A stretch of 64,000 nucleotides of DNA, from positions 260,390,437-260,454,436 of the forward strand of contig NC_081410.1 of NCBI RefSeq assembly GCF_030272615.1, in the 5' to 3' direction. Shown one piece after another: positions 45,271-57,786 of this stretch. This DNA comes from Cryptomeria japonica. Its lineage: Eukaryota; Streptophyta; Pinopsida; Cupressales; Cupressaceae. The first letter of the stretch is position 1. Each line of letters opens with the position of its first letter. The notes below the pieces were generated by a model, which ran no database searches, was not told the origin of the DNA, and worked only from the letters and a program-made list of their open reading frames with translations. A program made the position numbers and the translations under genes.

Positions 45271-46490
45271 TGTAGACACTTAATTTAATTATTTTAATTA
45301 ACTTAACTCCCCCACATGATTAATTTATTTAATTGTGTTAATCCTTATTCTTCTCAATATTAATTGAATTTAATTTAATCAATATTGTCACTATAGTCCA
45401 ATGATTGATTTATTTAATAAATCAATTTGCCTTTATTCTTCTAAGGTATCCAACATTAATTCTTCCTGAATCTCCCCTTTAATTAATTAATCCCAATCAA
45501 TTAATTAACCCATGTGATTCTTACAAATCACCTTTCCCTAATATATCATTAGCATAATTAATTCTTGTATAAACTCTCCTAATCCCACTTACCATTATTC
45601 CTCTAATTTTTAATTGCCTCCACTCATTCTCTCTCCTAGTCAAATCCTACTAGGAATCCCACTTGCTCTAATCTCACCTAATCCCTCTTCTAATCTCTCC
45701 TCTAATAGGTTTCTAGTGGCCAATCCTCATGATTAGCCACAAAGTCAACTCCATGTCCCCTCACTCAACTACATTCCTTAAATGCTCTTTTCCTAGGTGA
45801 ATGTGAGATTTTCAAAATCTCACATTCCTCTAGATATCCCTTCACCCAAGGAATTTTTAATTCCTTTCTATTCTTCCAGTCCCCATGCTTCTATTTTTAG
45901 GAAATTTTTAATTCCTCATTCTCATCATCCAAGGAATATTTTTATTCCTTTTGTCTTCCCTAAGTGGATTGGGAAGCCTTCCCAATAAACCTTGAGGAGT
46001 GTGGAGATAAGACATGCCTTTATGGAATATCTCTTGGACTCCACACTTGTCTTGTCAACTCCTCTTTATCTATGTGTGGGCTCACATGCAATCTTGACCT
46101 TCCATCTTCAATCAATCCTATCCCTCCATTTCCTCTCTCCTTCTTCTATAAATTGGAGACTCCACTCCTTCATTTTCCATCTCCAAATCAAGTAAGTTCA
46201 TGCTGCCCATTCGAGTTTAGACAATCATCCAAAGCACTCAAACTATATCCAAATCCATACTCATCTATCACTTAGCCATTTATCCATCTATTTCATCCTC
46301 CCATCAATCATCTTGTGCACACTTGGAAAACCAATCACATCTAACCAAAGAGAAAATCCAATCAGGTTGGAGAAGGGCTCTATTCCAACCTCATCACACT
46401 CAATCCGAGGAAAAAGTGAAGACTATGAAGGAATAATGGTTTTATTAAGTTTTTTTTGAGTGTTTCATGCTTATTTATGTTTAAACTAAC
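45271..46490 (+). repeat. Gypsy-type LTR, interrupted on the right
   Basis: Starts TGTAGACACTTAATTTAATT, the TGTAGAC start of many plant gypsy LTRs and the same as the minus-strand start of 24731-26166 and 46491-47997, but the sequence differs after that. TATA-like tataaattgg near 46147 is followed by a CT-rich leader. A solo LTR cuts it at 46490. The small ORFs at 45797-46275 lie inside and have no motif. Confidence 0.6.
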
Positions 46491-47997
46491 TGTATGTGGG
46501 AAAAGCGGGTCGATAGAACTCAATATATGAAAATATTCCCCAAAAAACTTGTCCACACACACACAGAGGACTTCTTGGTGCAAGCTATGGAGTAATGAAG
46601 TATTACTCAGCTTCCCAAGGTTGGTCCCATGGTTCTCTATCTCACAATGTCCCTCCAACCAATGTTTTTTCTCTTAGATCACTGAGCAAAATGGTTTAGG
46701 GATGGCAAATGTAAGAACGAGGGATGCTTTGATAGATTTTAGAATGAAATGCATCCTAAGCTATGCATGATTCTAGAAATGCAATAAACTAGATTATAAG
46801 ATGACAAAGTTAGTATAAATACTATCCTAACATGATATATTAGTCCATGATTGAGCTAAATGATAAAGAAAGTATTCTAAACATGCATATTTAGACTAAT
46901 TCCTATTGAAAAGAGAGGCTAAAATGATGAGCATAAAAATGATATATGAAAGCTTGAATGTATTTGAGCATAAGTGTGATACTACAAATTTGAAGGATGA
47001 TTCAAAATGGAGGAATGAGAGCTCTATTTATAGCAAAAACAGGGCAATGGATGGTCAGGATTGAAAGAGTTGATCAAGGGTTGAGTTTGAAAGTTGGGGA
47101 TCCATGTTTGCAATTTGCACCAATGAAATGGTGACAAATGCCAACATAGGGTTGGGTTGAGAGAAGGGGTTGGAGGCATTAAATGCCTGAGAAGACCTTA
47201 GGGTTATCTAGAAGGTAAGGGTCAAGTCTAATTTAAGATTACCCACTGGATTAAGAGATAATCCAAGGATAAACCCTTGTGCAAATGATTAAGAGATAAT
47301 CATGGTCAAAGCATTAAATGCTTGATGAGACCCTTGGGTTGGATGAAGGTTGAGTTAAAAGAAATTCTTTAACCATGTAAGAGGGTTTGAGTTAACCATT
47401 AATGGTTAAGAAGACTTTGGGGAATTAAGTGGTTGAAGGCTTGAAGCCTTTAATGGTTATCAAAGACTTTGAGCAATTAAGTGGTTGAAGGCTTGAAGCC
47501 TTTAATGGTTATCAAAGACTTTGAGGATTTGAGAAGTGACCTCCCTTTGCTTAGGGATGTGACAAAGTTTAGAAGATGGGTTAGGCTAATTAGAAGCGAT
47601 TAGAAGAGTCTAGAAGGGATTAGAAAGGGGTTTAGGAAGGCAAGTGGGAAATGTAGGAGAATGCAAGTGGATGGAGGGATAATAGGATTTAATTGAAATA
47701 AAGTGAATTTCATTCAATTTGGTTGCAATTTGGGGAAATTAAATAAATTAGATTTATTCAATTTAGGATAACTATTTAATTAAATTTGAATTTAATTAAA
47801 AGTGGATAGGGGGAATTTAATTGAATAAAATGATTTATATTTATTAAATGGGTATAGTGAATTTAATTTAAATAAATTGAATAATTTACTTAATTAAATA
47901 GAGGAATGCGGGTAATTTAATTAAATTGGATTTAATTAAATAGAGACATGAACATAAAATATTCATTTAGGAATATGGTCATTTTTATACGTCTACA
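46491..47997 (-). repeat. Gypsy solo LTR with perfect 5-bp target duplication
   Basis: 1507 bp, plus strand TGTATGTGGG...ATACGTCTACA. Flanks 46486-46490 and 47998-48002 are both ctaac. No internal domain, so it is the product of LTR-LTR recombination. Same family as 24731-26166. It carries a private 52-bp tandem duplication (47423-47526). Confidence 0.9.
47423..47526. repeat. 52-bp tandem duplication inside the solo LTR
   Basis: 47423-47474 and 47475-47526 match at 51 of 52 bases; the related LTR at 25600-25680 has one copy only. Confidence 0.88.
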
Positions 47998-48002
47998 CTA
48001 AC

Positions 48003-49544
48003 CATTTATCTTCATCCTAGTTTTCCCATTCTTCAACAATCACAAACATTGTTGCATCAACTCAGCCATCATAATCATAGAGTAGGGTTAGCGTAATCAT
48101 AATGTCATCAACATCCCATTAGCAATATGATCCATCATGAATAATGAACACATATAAACCATCAAATATAGATCCATCATCATCCATTAAAATCATGGAA
48201 TAGGGTTAGTGCATAGAACAATACATTCAAATCAGCATAAAGTAGACTAAGCTAGATCAATACAATCCTTTGATGTACAAAAGACAAGATGAATCAGAGA
48301 GGGACACTACACTGACTATTTGACTATCTATTGAAATATGTCCATGAAATGATCTACATTTCTCCAAGTTAATTATTCAGGTGTTGTGACTTGAAGGCCA
48401 TGCTTCAAATGTTTGTGATGTGTCTCAATTAAATTTTTAGGTGTTGATATTGTCTACAAGAGGTGATAATGGTGTTTTGTTCATGACTATGTATTTTAGC
48501 TTCTGGGAATGAAATTTTCAATATCAAGTTGTATTGTGCCAGTATATTTTTTATGCTACAGTGGGAAATAAGTATTGGGAATGTTTTTGGATGTTCAAGG
48601 AATGTTCTTGCATACTTTGCATGATTTCATAAGATCTATTTGTTGATGCATTTTGTCTAGTATTTGTGTTTCAAGGTAACTACTCTAGTTTGGCCAACAA
48701 AACTTGTTCTCTTTATTGCTGTGTATCCTTGGGCATATTAAATTGCTTTGAAGGTTGTGTTATGTTGTATTTGGGCCCCACTTTGGTGTGTGGGGATCCA
48801 CATTGTTAATTCAACTACATGATATGTTTTTGGGCCAAATAGTAATGTTATAGAGGGCTTATCTACATGTTAACTTGTTGCCCACTTTGGAGGATGTGTA
48901 TTATCATGTGAATTGTTTGAGAAAACTTAGAAAGATGTGATATGATTCTATTAGGTCCTCTCTATCTCCTAGATTGGACCGCCTTTAGAACAATTATATT
49001 TTAGTGGCCGACTTGATAGGACCTATGTTTGTCCCTTGCTTTGGCCAACCTAATTGATGTTTTCAATAAATAGAATGGTATATATAGAAGATCAAATCAG
49101 TGCTAATGGTGTGGATGAGTGTGTGAATAAATTAATGTGTTGTGATTACATGATCACATCATTTGCAATGCAAGTGATGTGAAGTCGACGTAGACGGAAT
49201 GTGTGGTGATTTTTTTGAAGTTGGTCCCTTGAGACAAAGATTCAAGGGCAACTTCATGCTTAGCTATTGTTGGAGGCACCATTTTTTATGGACTATTCAT
49301 ATTGATTCATACATTCATGTACCTTTCTTGGAGATAGCGAGTCTCTCTATAAATTTTTGTATCTTCCTCTAAGACAGTGCATCTCAGCCTACAAGTCCTT
49401 TGTATCTTACCCTGCGGTAGTGCATCTCAGCCTGCAAGTTATTAAGAGAACAATGAGATTCCTTGGTAATGAGCCTAATATAATATTGCAATCTCATTCA
49501 TATTTTGTGAGTTGACTCTGGTTGTGGTTTTTACTTGAGTGTTT
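48003..49544. other. Unassigned DNA
   Basis: No coding frame or paired repeat found. The early part (48003-48240) continues the sequence interrupted by the solo LTR. 48900-49400 may be the upstream part of a copia LTR whose tail is at 49545, but similarity to 16794-17300 is too weak to claim. Confidence 0.35.
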
Positions 49545-49698
49545 TTTCCATGTAAATTTGGTGTTCTCTTGTGCATGGTGTTTATTGTGTTATATTTCAT
49601 TGTTGTTGATAAGATTAAAGTTAAGTTGGTATTGATTTGTAGAATTTAGTGTTTGGTCAAGTCTGATTCACCCCCCTCTTAGTCTTGGGGCATCTTTA
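49545..49698 (+). repeat. Tail of a copia LTR
   Basis: Aligns with the last ~150 bp of the copia element 2 LTR (17300-17444): ccatgtaaatttggtgttct, the ttggtattgatttgtagaat phrase and a ttcacccccctcttagtctt block with the C-rich motif. No PBS follows; Tat-like coding starts at once. Confidence 0.65.
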
Positions 49699-49699
49699 A

Positions 49700-51810
49700 T
49701 AGAAAGGGCTATCTATTACATTAGTCGTACATTAGTGGGATACAATCTAAATTATAAATCCATTGAGAGATCATGTCTAGTTGTTGTGTTTGTAGTGCAT
49801 AAAATAAGACATTACATGTTGGATCACAAAATGAATCTCATTTAAAAACAGATCCTTTAAAATACCTTATTAACAAGGCAACTCTCATAGAAAGGTTAGC
49901 TAAATGGGTAATGATCCTAAGTGATTTCGACATCGAATACATTGATTGCAAGGCCTTAAAAGGACAAGTCATAGTTTACCAACTCACAAAGGCTCCTACC
50001 ACAATAGATCATCCCTTAGTATTCACTTTCCTGGATGAATCAATCTTTATAGTAAAGATAGCCAATGAATGGAAGCTATATTTTGATCCATCCTACACAC
50101 AACATGACTCCAGAGCATGAGTTATTTTTCATTCCCGAAGGAGATGTAATCCCTAAAGCCTACAAATCAACATTTTCTTGCACCAATAACATTACAAAAT
50201 ATGAGGCCCTCATCATAAGCCTTAAAACAACTGTCATATGGAAGATTAAACACTTTCACATCTACAATGATTCTCAACTAATCATTAAACAAGCCAGCAA
50301 TGATTATATGAGCAAGGATGAAAATTTCATTCCATACAAAAGGTTGGTGGATGATTTTAAAAATCATTTTGATGAAATTATCTTTGAAAAAATAACAAGA
50401 GTGAAAAAAAAAGTAGAAAATGCCATGGAAACAATATGATCTCTTCTTTACATACCTTATGATGAGCTACAATGGAAATTCTTGGCAGAACAACCTGTGA
50501 CTCTTGCTTTTGATGTTCCTATGTCCGAACTTGTGTACAAAATAGTTGGTCCTGATTTTTCCAGTAGCATGACATATATGAATTCCTTCATTAATTGAAA
50601 CTCCCTCCAAACCTATCCAAAAACCAACATTGAACGTTCATATGCCAAGCCTCCCATTACATTATCATTGGTGAAACCCTATACTGAAGGAGTCTCGATA
50701 ACAAGCTTCTAAGATGTCTCTATTCCATGAGACAAAAATGGATTTACACAAGGTAGAAAATGGTATATGTGGAGCCCATTCCAATGGTCCAACCTTAGCT
50801 AATAAGCTCATGATAATTGGATATTATTGACCCACCATGGAACAATATGCATACAAATTTGTTAATAAGTGTCGTGAGTGTCATATCCATGGGGATTTAA
50901 TTCATATGCCAGCACAAGAGCTCCAACTCCTCACATCACCTTGGCCCTTCTCCTAATGGGGACTCAATCTCATAGGAAAGATTCACCCAACTTCCACCAA
51001 TGGCCACTAGTTTATCCTTCCCACCACTAAGTAGTTCATGAAGTGGATCGAAGCTATTACTATTACATACATTATTAGTAAACAAATTGCAAAGTTCATT
51101 CTCAATCATATCATATGTCGGTATGGTGTTCCCCTCACCATTATCATAGATAATTGATGCCCCTTTTAAAATTGAGATGTTTGAGATCTTTGTGATAAAT
51201 TATAGATCCAACACCAATTTTCCACACCATATTACCCTTAGTCCAACGGTCAAGTTGAGGCATCCAATAAAACTATTCTCAGAATCTTAAAAAAGATTAT
51301 CAATGATGCTGGTCGAGATTGGCATATACAACTTAATCCTACCTTATGAGCATATCAAACTAGTATCCACACACCCATTGATGCTACACCATAGTCCCTT
51401 GTCTTTTTCCTATGGACCTATCAAGTTACCATCCTTGAGGGTGTCATTGTAACATTTTCAAATATTATGAGAAATACAAAGTATCCAGGCTACACGAGCT
51501 AGAGTTTTTGGATGAGAGATGCCAAGCTGCACTTAACCATTTACAAGTATACTAAAATCAACTACATTTTAGATACAATACATAGGTTAGACCAAGACAC
51601 TTTTAGATTGGTGGCCTAGTCCTAAAGGAGAATCAGAAGAATTTGATCAATAGAGAGAAGCTAGGAAAGTTTGGACCAAATTGGTTGGGTCCATGCATTG
51701 TCACAATTGCATATGGATTTGGTGCATATTAGTCATCTACTCCCAAAGGTGAACCACTCCCAAATACCATCAACAACATGAACCTTCATAAGTTCTATAC
51801 ATAACCCTTG
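49700..51810 (+). pseudogene. Second Tat-like pol (RNase H, extra RNase H, integrase), heavily decayed
   Basis: Begins inside the first RNase H (ERAIYYISRTLVGYNLNYKS), close to the copy at 34378. Then LAKWVMILSDFDIEYIDCKA and the second RNase H: WKLYFDPSYTQ (Asp), NNITKYEALIISLK (Glu), HIYNDSQLIIKQ (Asp). The third block is the one missing from the first element. Integrase can be followed with many stops and shifts: CRECHIHGDLIHMPAQEL (about 50870), ILNHIICRYGVPLTII (about 51100) and SNGQVEASNKTILRILKK (about 51240). It ends near 51800. RT and everything before are absent, replaced by the copia LTR tail. Confidence 0.82.
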
Positions 51811-52660
51811 GGGAAACTCGTGTAAACAAAAAAACCAAAAATGTAAAAAAATAATCACCTTGATGAAAACCTCAAAAACATGCATTGCATGTGACATCAA
51901 AAAAATCAAACAAGCAAAAAAATATTCATCTTGATGAAAATATGACAAATAGGTGTCTTGTGTGACACCAAAAAAAAATAACAAAAAAGTAATGAGAAAT
52001 AATCCGTCCTATAGTGAAAACCTGACAATCGGGCATTTTGGGTAAGTACCATGGTGAAAACCTAGCAAACAAGCACCATGTGTAAGAGGTCTTTGCTCTT
52101 CCATCTGACATCATGCTATTTGAATCACCCAGCATCACCATAATAAATTTTGACCCATCCATAACAAAAATCCACTTGTTCCATTTCCATCAATCTTTCA
52201 TGGCTTGGAATTGGGTTATGTCTTGTATCTTTCACCTTTCATACAATTCACAATATGTTGAGTCTGAGCCAAGTGCTTCTACAAATAAGTGATCCTATAC
52301 CTAACTAGGGGCAATACACTTACGTAGGTTTTCACATCATAAAATATCCTAAAAACACAAAAAAACATCGTAAAAAGTCCTTAAAAAATCCAAAAAAATT
52401 GTTAAATATTATGAAAAATATAATTTTTTTTTCATAAATTGTCATGAAAAACCAAAATAAATTTCATTAATATTCCTAAAAAAATATTAAAAAACATAAT
52501 AAAATGTCATGAAAAATCCAAAAAAATCATAAAAATTCTTGAAAAATACAAAAACATCATAAAATATCTTGAAAAAAACCCCCAAAAAACATAAAAAGTC
52601 TTGAAAAAATACAAGAACATAAAATTTTTTCCCGAAAAAAGACAAAAAAATAATCAATTA
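51811..52660 (+). other. Tat 3' UTR with A-rich repeats
   Basis: 51850-52085 repeats gatgaaaacctc / ggtgaaaacctagcaaacaa phrases equivalent to those at 36480-36570. 52330-52660 is A-rich with many degenerate copies of a tcatgaaaaatccaaaaaaa unit. No gene. Confidence 0.65.
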
Positions 52661-52982
52661 ACCCTGCAAAAACTCTAAAAATTGTAAAACTATCAGACAA
52701 CACAAAAACAATCCATCAATCACAATCCATAATAAACTATCCCCTTGCAACGACAAGACATTTGAGCAAACACAAGCACAAAACAAGCAAAACACTGACA
52801 ACACAACAACAAATAAACCTATCATTCTAGTTTGCGATCAAATCGATCACATGTCTAATAAAATGAACTTTAATCCCTATCAACTATCATTTGCCTTATA
52901 CAAAAGATGGTACACTTGAAAATAGACGGATCGATCTTATACAAGGTAATCTAGAACTAGACATTGTGATCATAAGACAAAC
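52661..52982. other. Continuation of the Tat 3' UTR
   Basis: About 320 bp without coding; ends in caaac, the left target duplication of the next LTR. Confidence 0.4.
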
Positions 52983-54313
52983 TGTTGGACATTGCTGCTG
53001 CGAGGATATGTTGTTATCATTGAGATCAACATATTCCCACTCCGGTGATTGCAAATTGGTTTATTGGGTTCATGGTCTAGTGTATGGAGTATTTCTTGTA
53101 TCACTATATTCTTTTGTACTGGTGTTGGTGATCCGGGAAGCTTAATTGATCATATTAGATGATCCACTTTTGCAGTTTATTTTTCTGATCAGTACTTTGC
53201 ATAGTTCAATATTTCCTCTAGTTATTCTGGTGTGATCAGATCTTGAGTTGAGATTTTGAAAAAATTGTTTGGGATAGTCTTGTGTATCTTCATGTTAGAT
53301 GGTTCGTGATTTTGTGCTCCGCAAGTTATCTTTCTTTGTGAGAGTTGCTGTTGTTTGAGTATTCTTGAGTTTTAGACATTGATAGATGAAAATTTGATAA
53401 GTGGTGTTCGTGAAACTGTTATTGATGATTCTAACATGCTTGCTAGTGTTTCCTAATTGTGTCCTATTTGTTCTGATGATCTGCATTGATCATTGTGTGA
53501 GTTTTTGGTGATTTTGTTGAACCGGTGATGTTCTTCGTGTTATGCGGTTTTCCTGGTGGTGTAGTGTGTTGCGGTTGATCTTGGCATGATTTTCAGTGGT
53601 GTTGCACATCTGGGAATTTGAATTAGGTCCATGTTATGTCATGCATATCATTATATTGGTTTGGTGGTCGATCTTTGTATCGTGTGATGTAATTTTGTAT
53701 TTATGAGTTGAGGGTTTAGCTGACCTTGTTGTCAAGGTTGAAAAATTGTATAAAAAGGTGATCTTGTCATGTAAATTAGGTATTAAGGTTGTGTCTGCAT
53801 TATCAGAGAGTGGTATGTGTGAGAACAAGGATTCATCTTTCATTGTAGTGCATTGATCGGAGATTGGTGTTGCATTGTAGGCAATTGTGCTTAACTAAAA
53901 CTATAATCAAGCATTTGGAGATGCTATTCTTTCAGTTCATTTCTTCCAGATTGTAGTTCGAATCTTGTTGTAAGTCAGTGAGACTTCCTTGAGGGTTGTA
54001 GCCTTCTGGGCCATTATCTTTTGAGCAGTGAGCTCTAGGCAGTGTTCCTGAATGCATGTGCATTCCCCATTGTAATATTTATTTTCACATACTACTGCAA
54101 AGTATCATCTTATTGTGGGTAGGTTCCCACCATGGTTTTTACCTTACTGGGTTTTCCACGTCAAAATCTTGGTGTTGTGTGTTGTGTTATCAATTTGCTT
54201 ATTTTTGTTCTTGCAAAAGTTTATTAGATTTTTTTTTATGGTTAAGTTTGTAGATCCAGTGAAAATTGATTCAGGCCCCCCCTCTCAGTTTTCCTCCATT
54301 GTTGCTGCTAACA
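52983..54313 (+). repeat. Copia solo LTR with perfect 5-bp target duplication
   Basis: 1331 bp, TGTTGGACATTGC...GCTGCTAACA. Flanks 52978-52982 and 54314-54318 are both caaac. No PBS follows and no coding is attached. 53639-54190 matches the fragment at 26173-26730. Near the end is a hairpin (54261-54269 with 54285-54293) around a C-run. ORFs inside are by-products. Confidence 0.9.
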
Positions 54314-54318
54314 CAAAC

Positions 54319-55224
54319 AATCAATTTTAACAAAAGATAAGTATGGTTGTCGACTCATTTGGCCAAGTGAGTCTTATCTTTTATTGATTTATCCTAGATC
54401 ATGTCCTTGTTCTATTAAAGGATATCCACAAGTGATTAGGGGAGTGAGGATGGTTTATTGATCTTGATTTTATTTATTGTTTATGGGATGTTTTCATGAA
54501 GTTTTAGGACAAGAGTGTTTAGGTGTGTGTTGGCATGTTCATTCGGGAAAGATCCTATTCAAACACGAGGTCACTAATCAATGTGTTTGTGATTGTTGCA
54601 CAAACCTCAACCTTTAACACATGGATCCTAAAATGGATGGTAACATTCCATGTCTGCAATGTGTCTATTAGTACAAAGGGAAAGCATCAATACTGGTTTT
54701 ATATACCTTGGTGCAAACAATTCCATTTTCCAGGTAATAAGGCTCAATGATGATATTGTCGTCCACTAGTGAAAGCATGATACAAGCTCAAGACTAAGCT
54801 ATAATCTATTAAAGATCAATCAAAATCTAATATTGATCAAGTCCTTCAAACCACTAACTATTATTCACATTAACCAACATTTCTTCTATTAGTCCCTATA
54901 GTTATTTCGGTCTAGTACTCTGATATACGAAAAAAATAAGTGTATCCTGCATCCACATACATGTTAGACAAAAAAATGTGTTAGTATGTTTTGATTGTTA
55001 AAATAAAACTTTATTTTATTCTGATTTTCTAGGTCTATGAATGAATAATCATGTTTATGTTTCATAAGAATATGTCTTACCATTCTTTATTTCATAAAAG
55101 CGGTGTCCGTACATCATCCTACCAACCATCTCAAAATAGATATACTATTGGTTTCACCAAAAATGGTCCTATTTCAACAAGTAACCAACAATTTCAAAAT
55201 TATTAGACCCTTCCACCCCTAATA
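54319..55224. other. Unassigned DNA
   Basis: Resumes the sequence split by the copia solo LTR. AT-rich, no domain or repeat pair seen; the 75-residue ORF at 54523-54750 has no motif. Confidence 0.35.
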
Positions 55225-56500
55225 AATCTTTGTGGAAAGCTTTTTATACTCTCAATCAACCTCAAGAAGACCTTTTTGTGTCAAACCAACATTGTCACTT
55301 TCTTGGTCAACCCAAAAATATTGATAATTTGGGGATTAGAGACATAAAAAACACATTGACAAACTTCAATGAGTAGCTATATGACATCAAGAGGCAACAA
55401 GAGTTTAACTTACAATAGGAGGAGATGGCTTATCAGATCCATCTTCACAAGCAAGAGTTGGAGATACAAAGAGAGGAATATGAAGAGTCTCTTGCAAAGG
55501 AGATTACTACTAAGGTAGAGCATGTGAATCTATTATTGGCCCAACTACAAATGTTAGAATATCAACCATATTCTAATAGCCTATGTCAACATACAAAATA
55601 GAAGGTTCCTACATTCAACATTCCAAGATTCAAGCAAGTTAAACTTCTTAATAATTCAGATAAGTTTCCTAAGTTTGAAATTCCAAGTTTTAAAAGGCCT
55701 CATTCATTTCAAGAAATTTTTTCATATGCACAAGATCAACCCATGGTATCTCAAGATAATCCCTCCCAAAAGTCCATGTTCCTTCAATAAAGACAACAAA
55801 TTCCCCAAGTTTCTTTGCTAAGTCAACCTTCTTGTCCTCTTGTTATTCACCTTTATCCAGATGAACCTATTGTTAACTAGGAAAGTTAGTTGAGTGAGAA
55901 AATGAAAGGGGTTTGCAAGGTAAAAAAAGAGTCTTTTTCTTTAAATATTCTTGTGGATGAGTTCAAAATAAAAAATTACACCTATTACATAAGAATGATA
56001 AGAAAAACTAGTTGGGATAACAAGGTAATAAGAAAGAAACAAATGTTGAACAAGAGATGCTAACAAATGTTTTAGGTGACCTTTTTATTTTTGTTGAGAA
56101 AAATGTTGAAATATTTTTCATACCAATATCAATAGCAAGTTTTGAACAACAAAAAGATATAAATGATTCTAACAAGGTGGTGGCCTTTGAAGAACAAAAT
56201 TCAGAGAACCTTGTTTTGAAAGTTGGAGAGGTTGGTATGCATGAGAATATTGGTCAAGTTGAACACGAAGATAAGCAAGAGCCCATTGTCTAGGGTATGG
56301 ACTGATTGGTCTCTACCAAGAACATAAGTTTGGCATAGTATATGGATGTACTTAGCTCAGTTGGGGAAATAATCCCACATGGAGTAACCTAATGTCTTAA
56401 GCATAGGCTCATTTAATTATCGACCAAGGACACATATACTTGGATGATGCCGAAACTATATTTGCAGCAAAGGACTCTTGAGTTACCTATCAATTAGCTT
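55225..56500 (+). pseudogene. Decayed ORF of unknown retroelement family, coiled-coil N-terminal half
   Basis: A readable frame from about 55225 (KAFYTLNQPQEDLFVSNQ) to about 55990 with stops at 55374, 55422, about 55598, 55788, 55878 and 55887. It shows a Glu/Gln-rich coiled-coil-like stretch (DIKRQQEFNLQ; EEMAYQIHLHKQELEIQREE), then KVPTFNIPRFK and KFPKFEIPSFKRP, repeats of a x-F-x-I-P-x-F phrase. After a shift, 56057-56293 is open and acidic, and readable text persists to about 56500 with stops. Not a recognised domain. Setting among LTR elements suggests a gag-like protein, but that is a guess. Confidence 0.5.
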
Positions 56501-57598
56501 AAGGGAAATATTAACTAATGAAAGCATAAATAGTTTTGGAATGGAAATTCTATGTATATAGTAGTTGTTACGGTACCTTGGTAAGTGACTCAATAGTGGT
56601 TGTGGGTAGCAATGTAATGATTCAACTACAACTTGGATTTTTAACAATTAACTATATTAACATAACACATGAACTAAATAAATCATAATAATGATTCTAA
56701 AGAGATGATAATATAACTAATGCTTTCATAAATTAAATTAACTAAGAAGAGAAAGAGAGAGTTAACTACCTCGAGTAGCCCTTGCTCAAGGGTGATGTAA
56801 CCTTGATAGATAACAATTTTTAACTCAGAATGTAATGCATTTTTTTCATATTTATTAATTCATAATAACAATGACATTAATTTTCTAGACAACACAACAA
56901 TATAGGTGTGATCTCATTTGTATTACATATGTGTGTTAAAAACTAGAGATAAAATTGAAGAAGAGAGGAGAAGTTAATTCAGGCAAAACTATCTTTTAGA
57001 AGAATGTGTGGGAGTAGAAAAATTACTTCCCTAAAATCAACTAGTACATGTGTCGATCCTCCCTAATGCTGAGGACAACTTATTCCAATGAAAATTGAAA
57101 TAACAACTATTTCAACAATGAGTCCCAATCTGAATTGGACTCTTTATTCAAATGACAACAACAAATCAAGAACATGCAATAAATCATTTATGCATATTTA
57201 TGAAGCATATCTTCATTATCCTACAAACTCCTACAATACTTCATTGCATTTATTTGGCAAACAAAGTCAATATAATTTTCATTACAACCATGTTTTTGTT
57301 TGTAACTCCCTTAACATCATCCATGAGAGTGGCAGGGCAAGATCTCCTCTAGTTATGCGCTGATTGCAATTCCTTAAGCTACATGTTGGTCTCTCAAAAG
57401 AATCATTTATCTATATTAATAATTATATATAGAATATTGACAACATATCAACCATATAAATTCCCATAGCATATTCATATATTCACATGTCACATATATC
57501 ATAAACTAGATAAAAGCTTGGTTCAGGATGTAGTTAAAGCATATTAAAGTTTGATAAAAGTAGTCTATTAAGTAAAATAGTGACAATTATAGGACAAA
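56501..57598. other. Possible LTR-like DNA, no gene
   Basis: AT-rich. If the purine tract at 57599-57634 (minus strand) is a PPT, this stretch would be a minus-strand 3' LTR starting TGATTTGTCC at about 57601. No partner copy is present to test it. The ORFs at 57088-57363 have no motif. Confidence 0.35.
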
Positions 57599-57634
57599 TC
57601 ACCCCCGCAATTATGCCTTTTACTTGTCCTCAAG
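57599..57634 (-). other. Possible polypurine tract / gypsy 3' end signature
   Basis: Minus strand reads cttgaggacaagtaaaaggc, then aattgcgggggtga. A GAGGACAAG...GGGGGTG signature commonly precedes the 3' LTR of plant Athila/Tat-type gypsy elements as I recall them. It follows the decayed minus-strand ORF. Confidence 0.5.
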
Positions 57635-57786
57635 AAAACTAGTACCTAATATTGTACCCTAAGACATCAAGCCTATAATCTATGGACTTGGTAGCACCTA
57701 CATCTTGGTGCAAATAGTCTTTTGTCCTCTGTAGTCCACTCCCATTGTTCTCTTTCTTTAGTCACATCTATCATCTTCCTCCTTGT

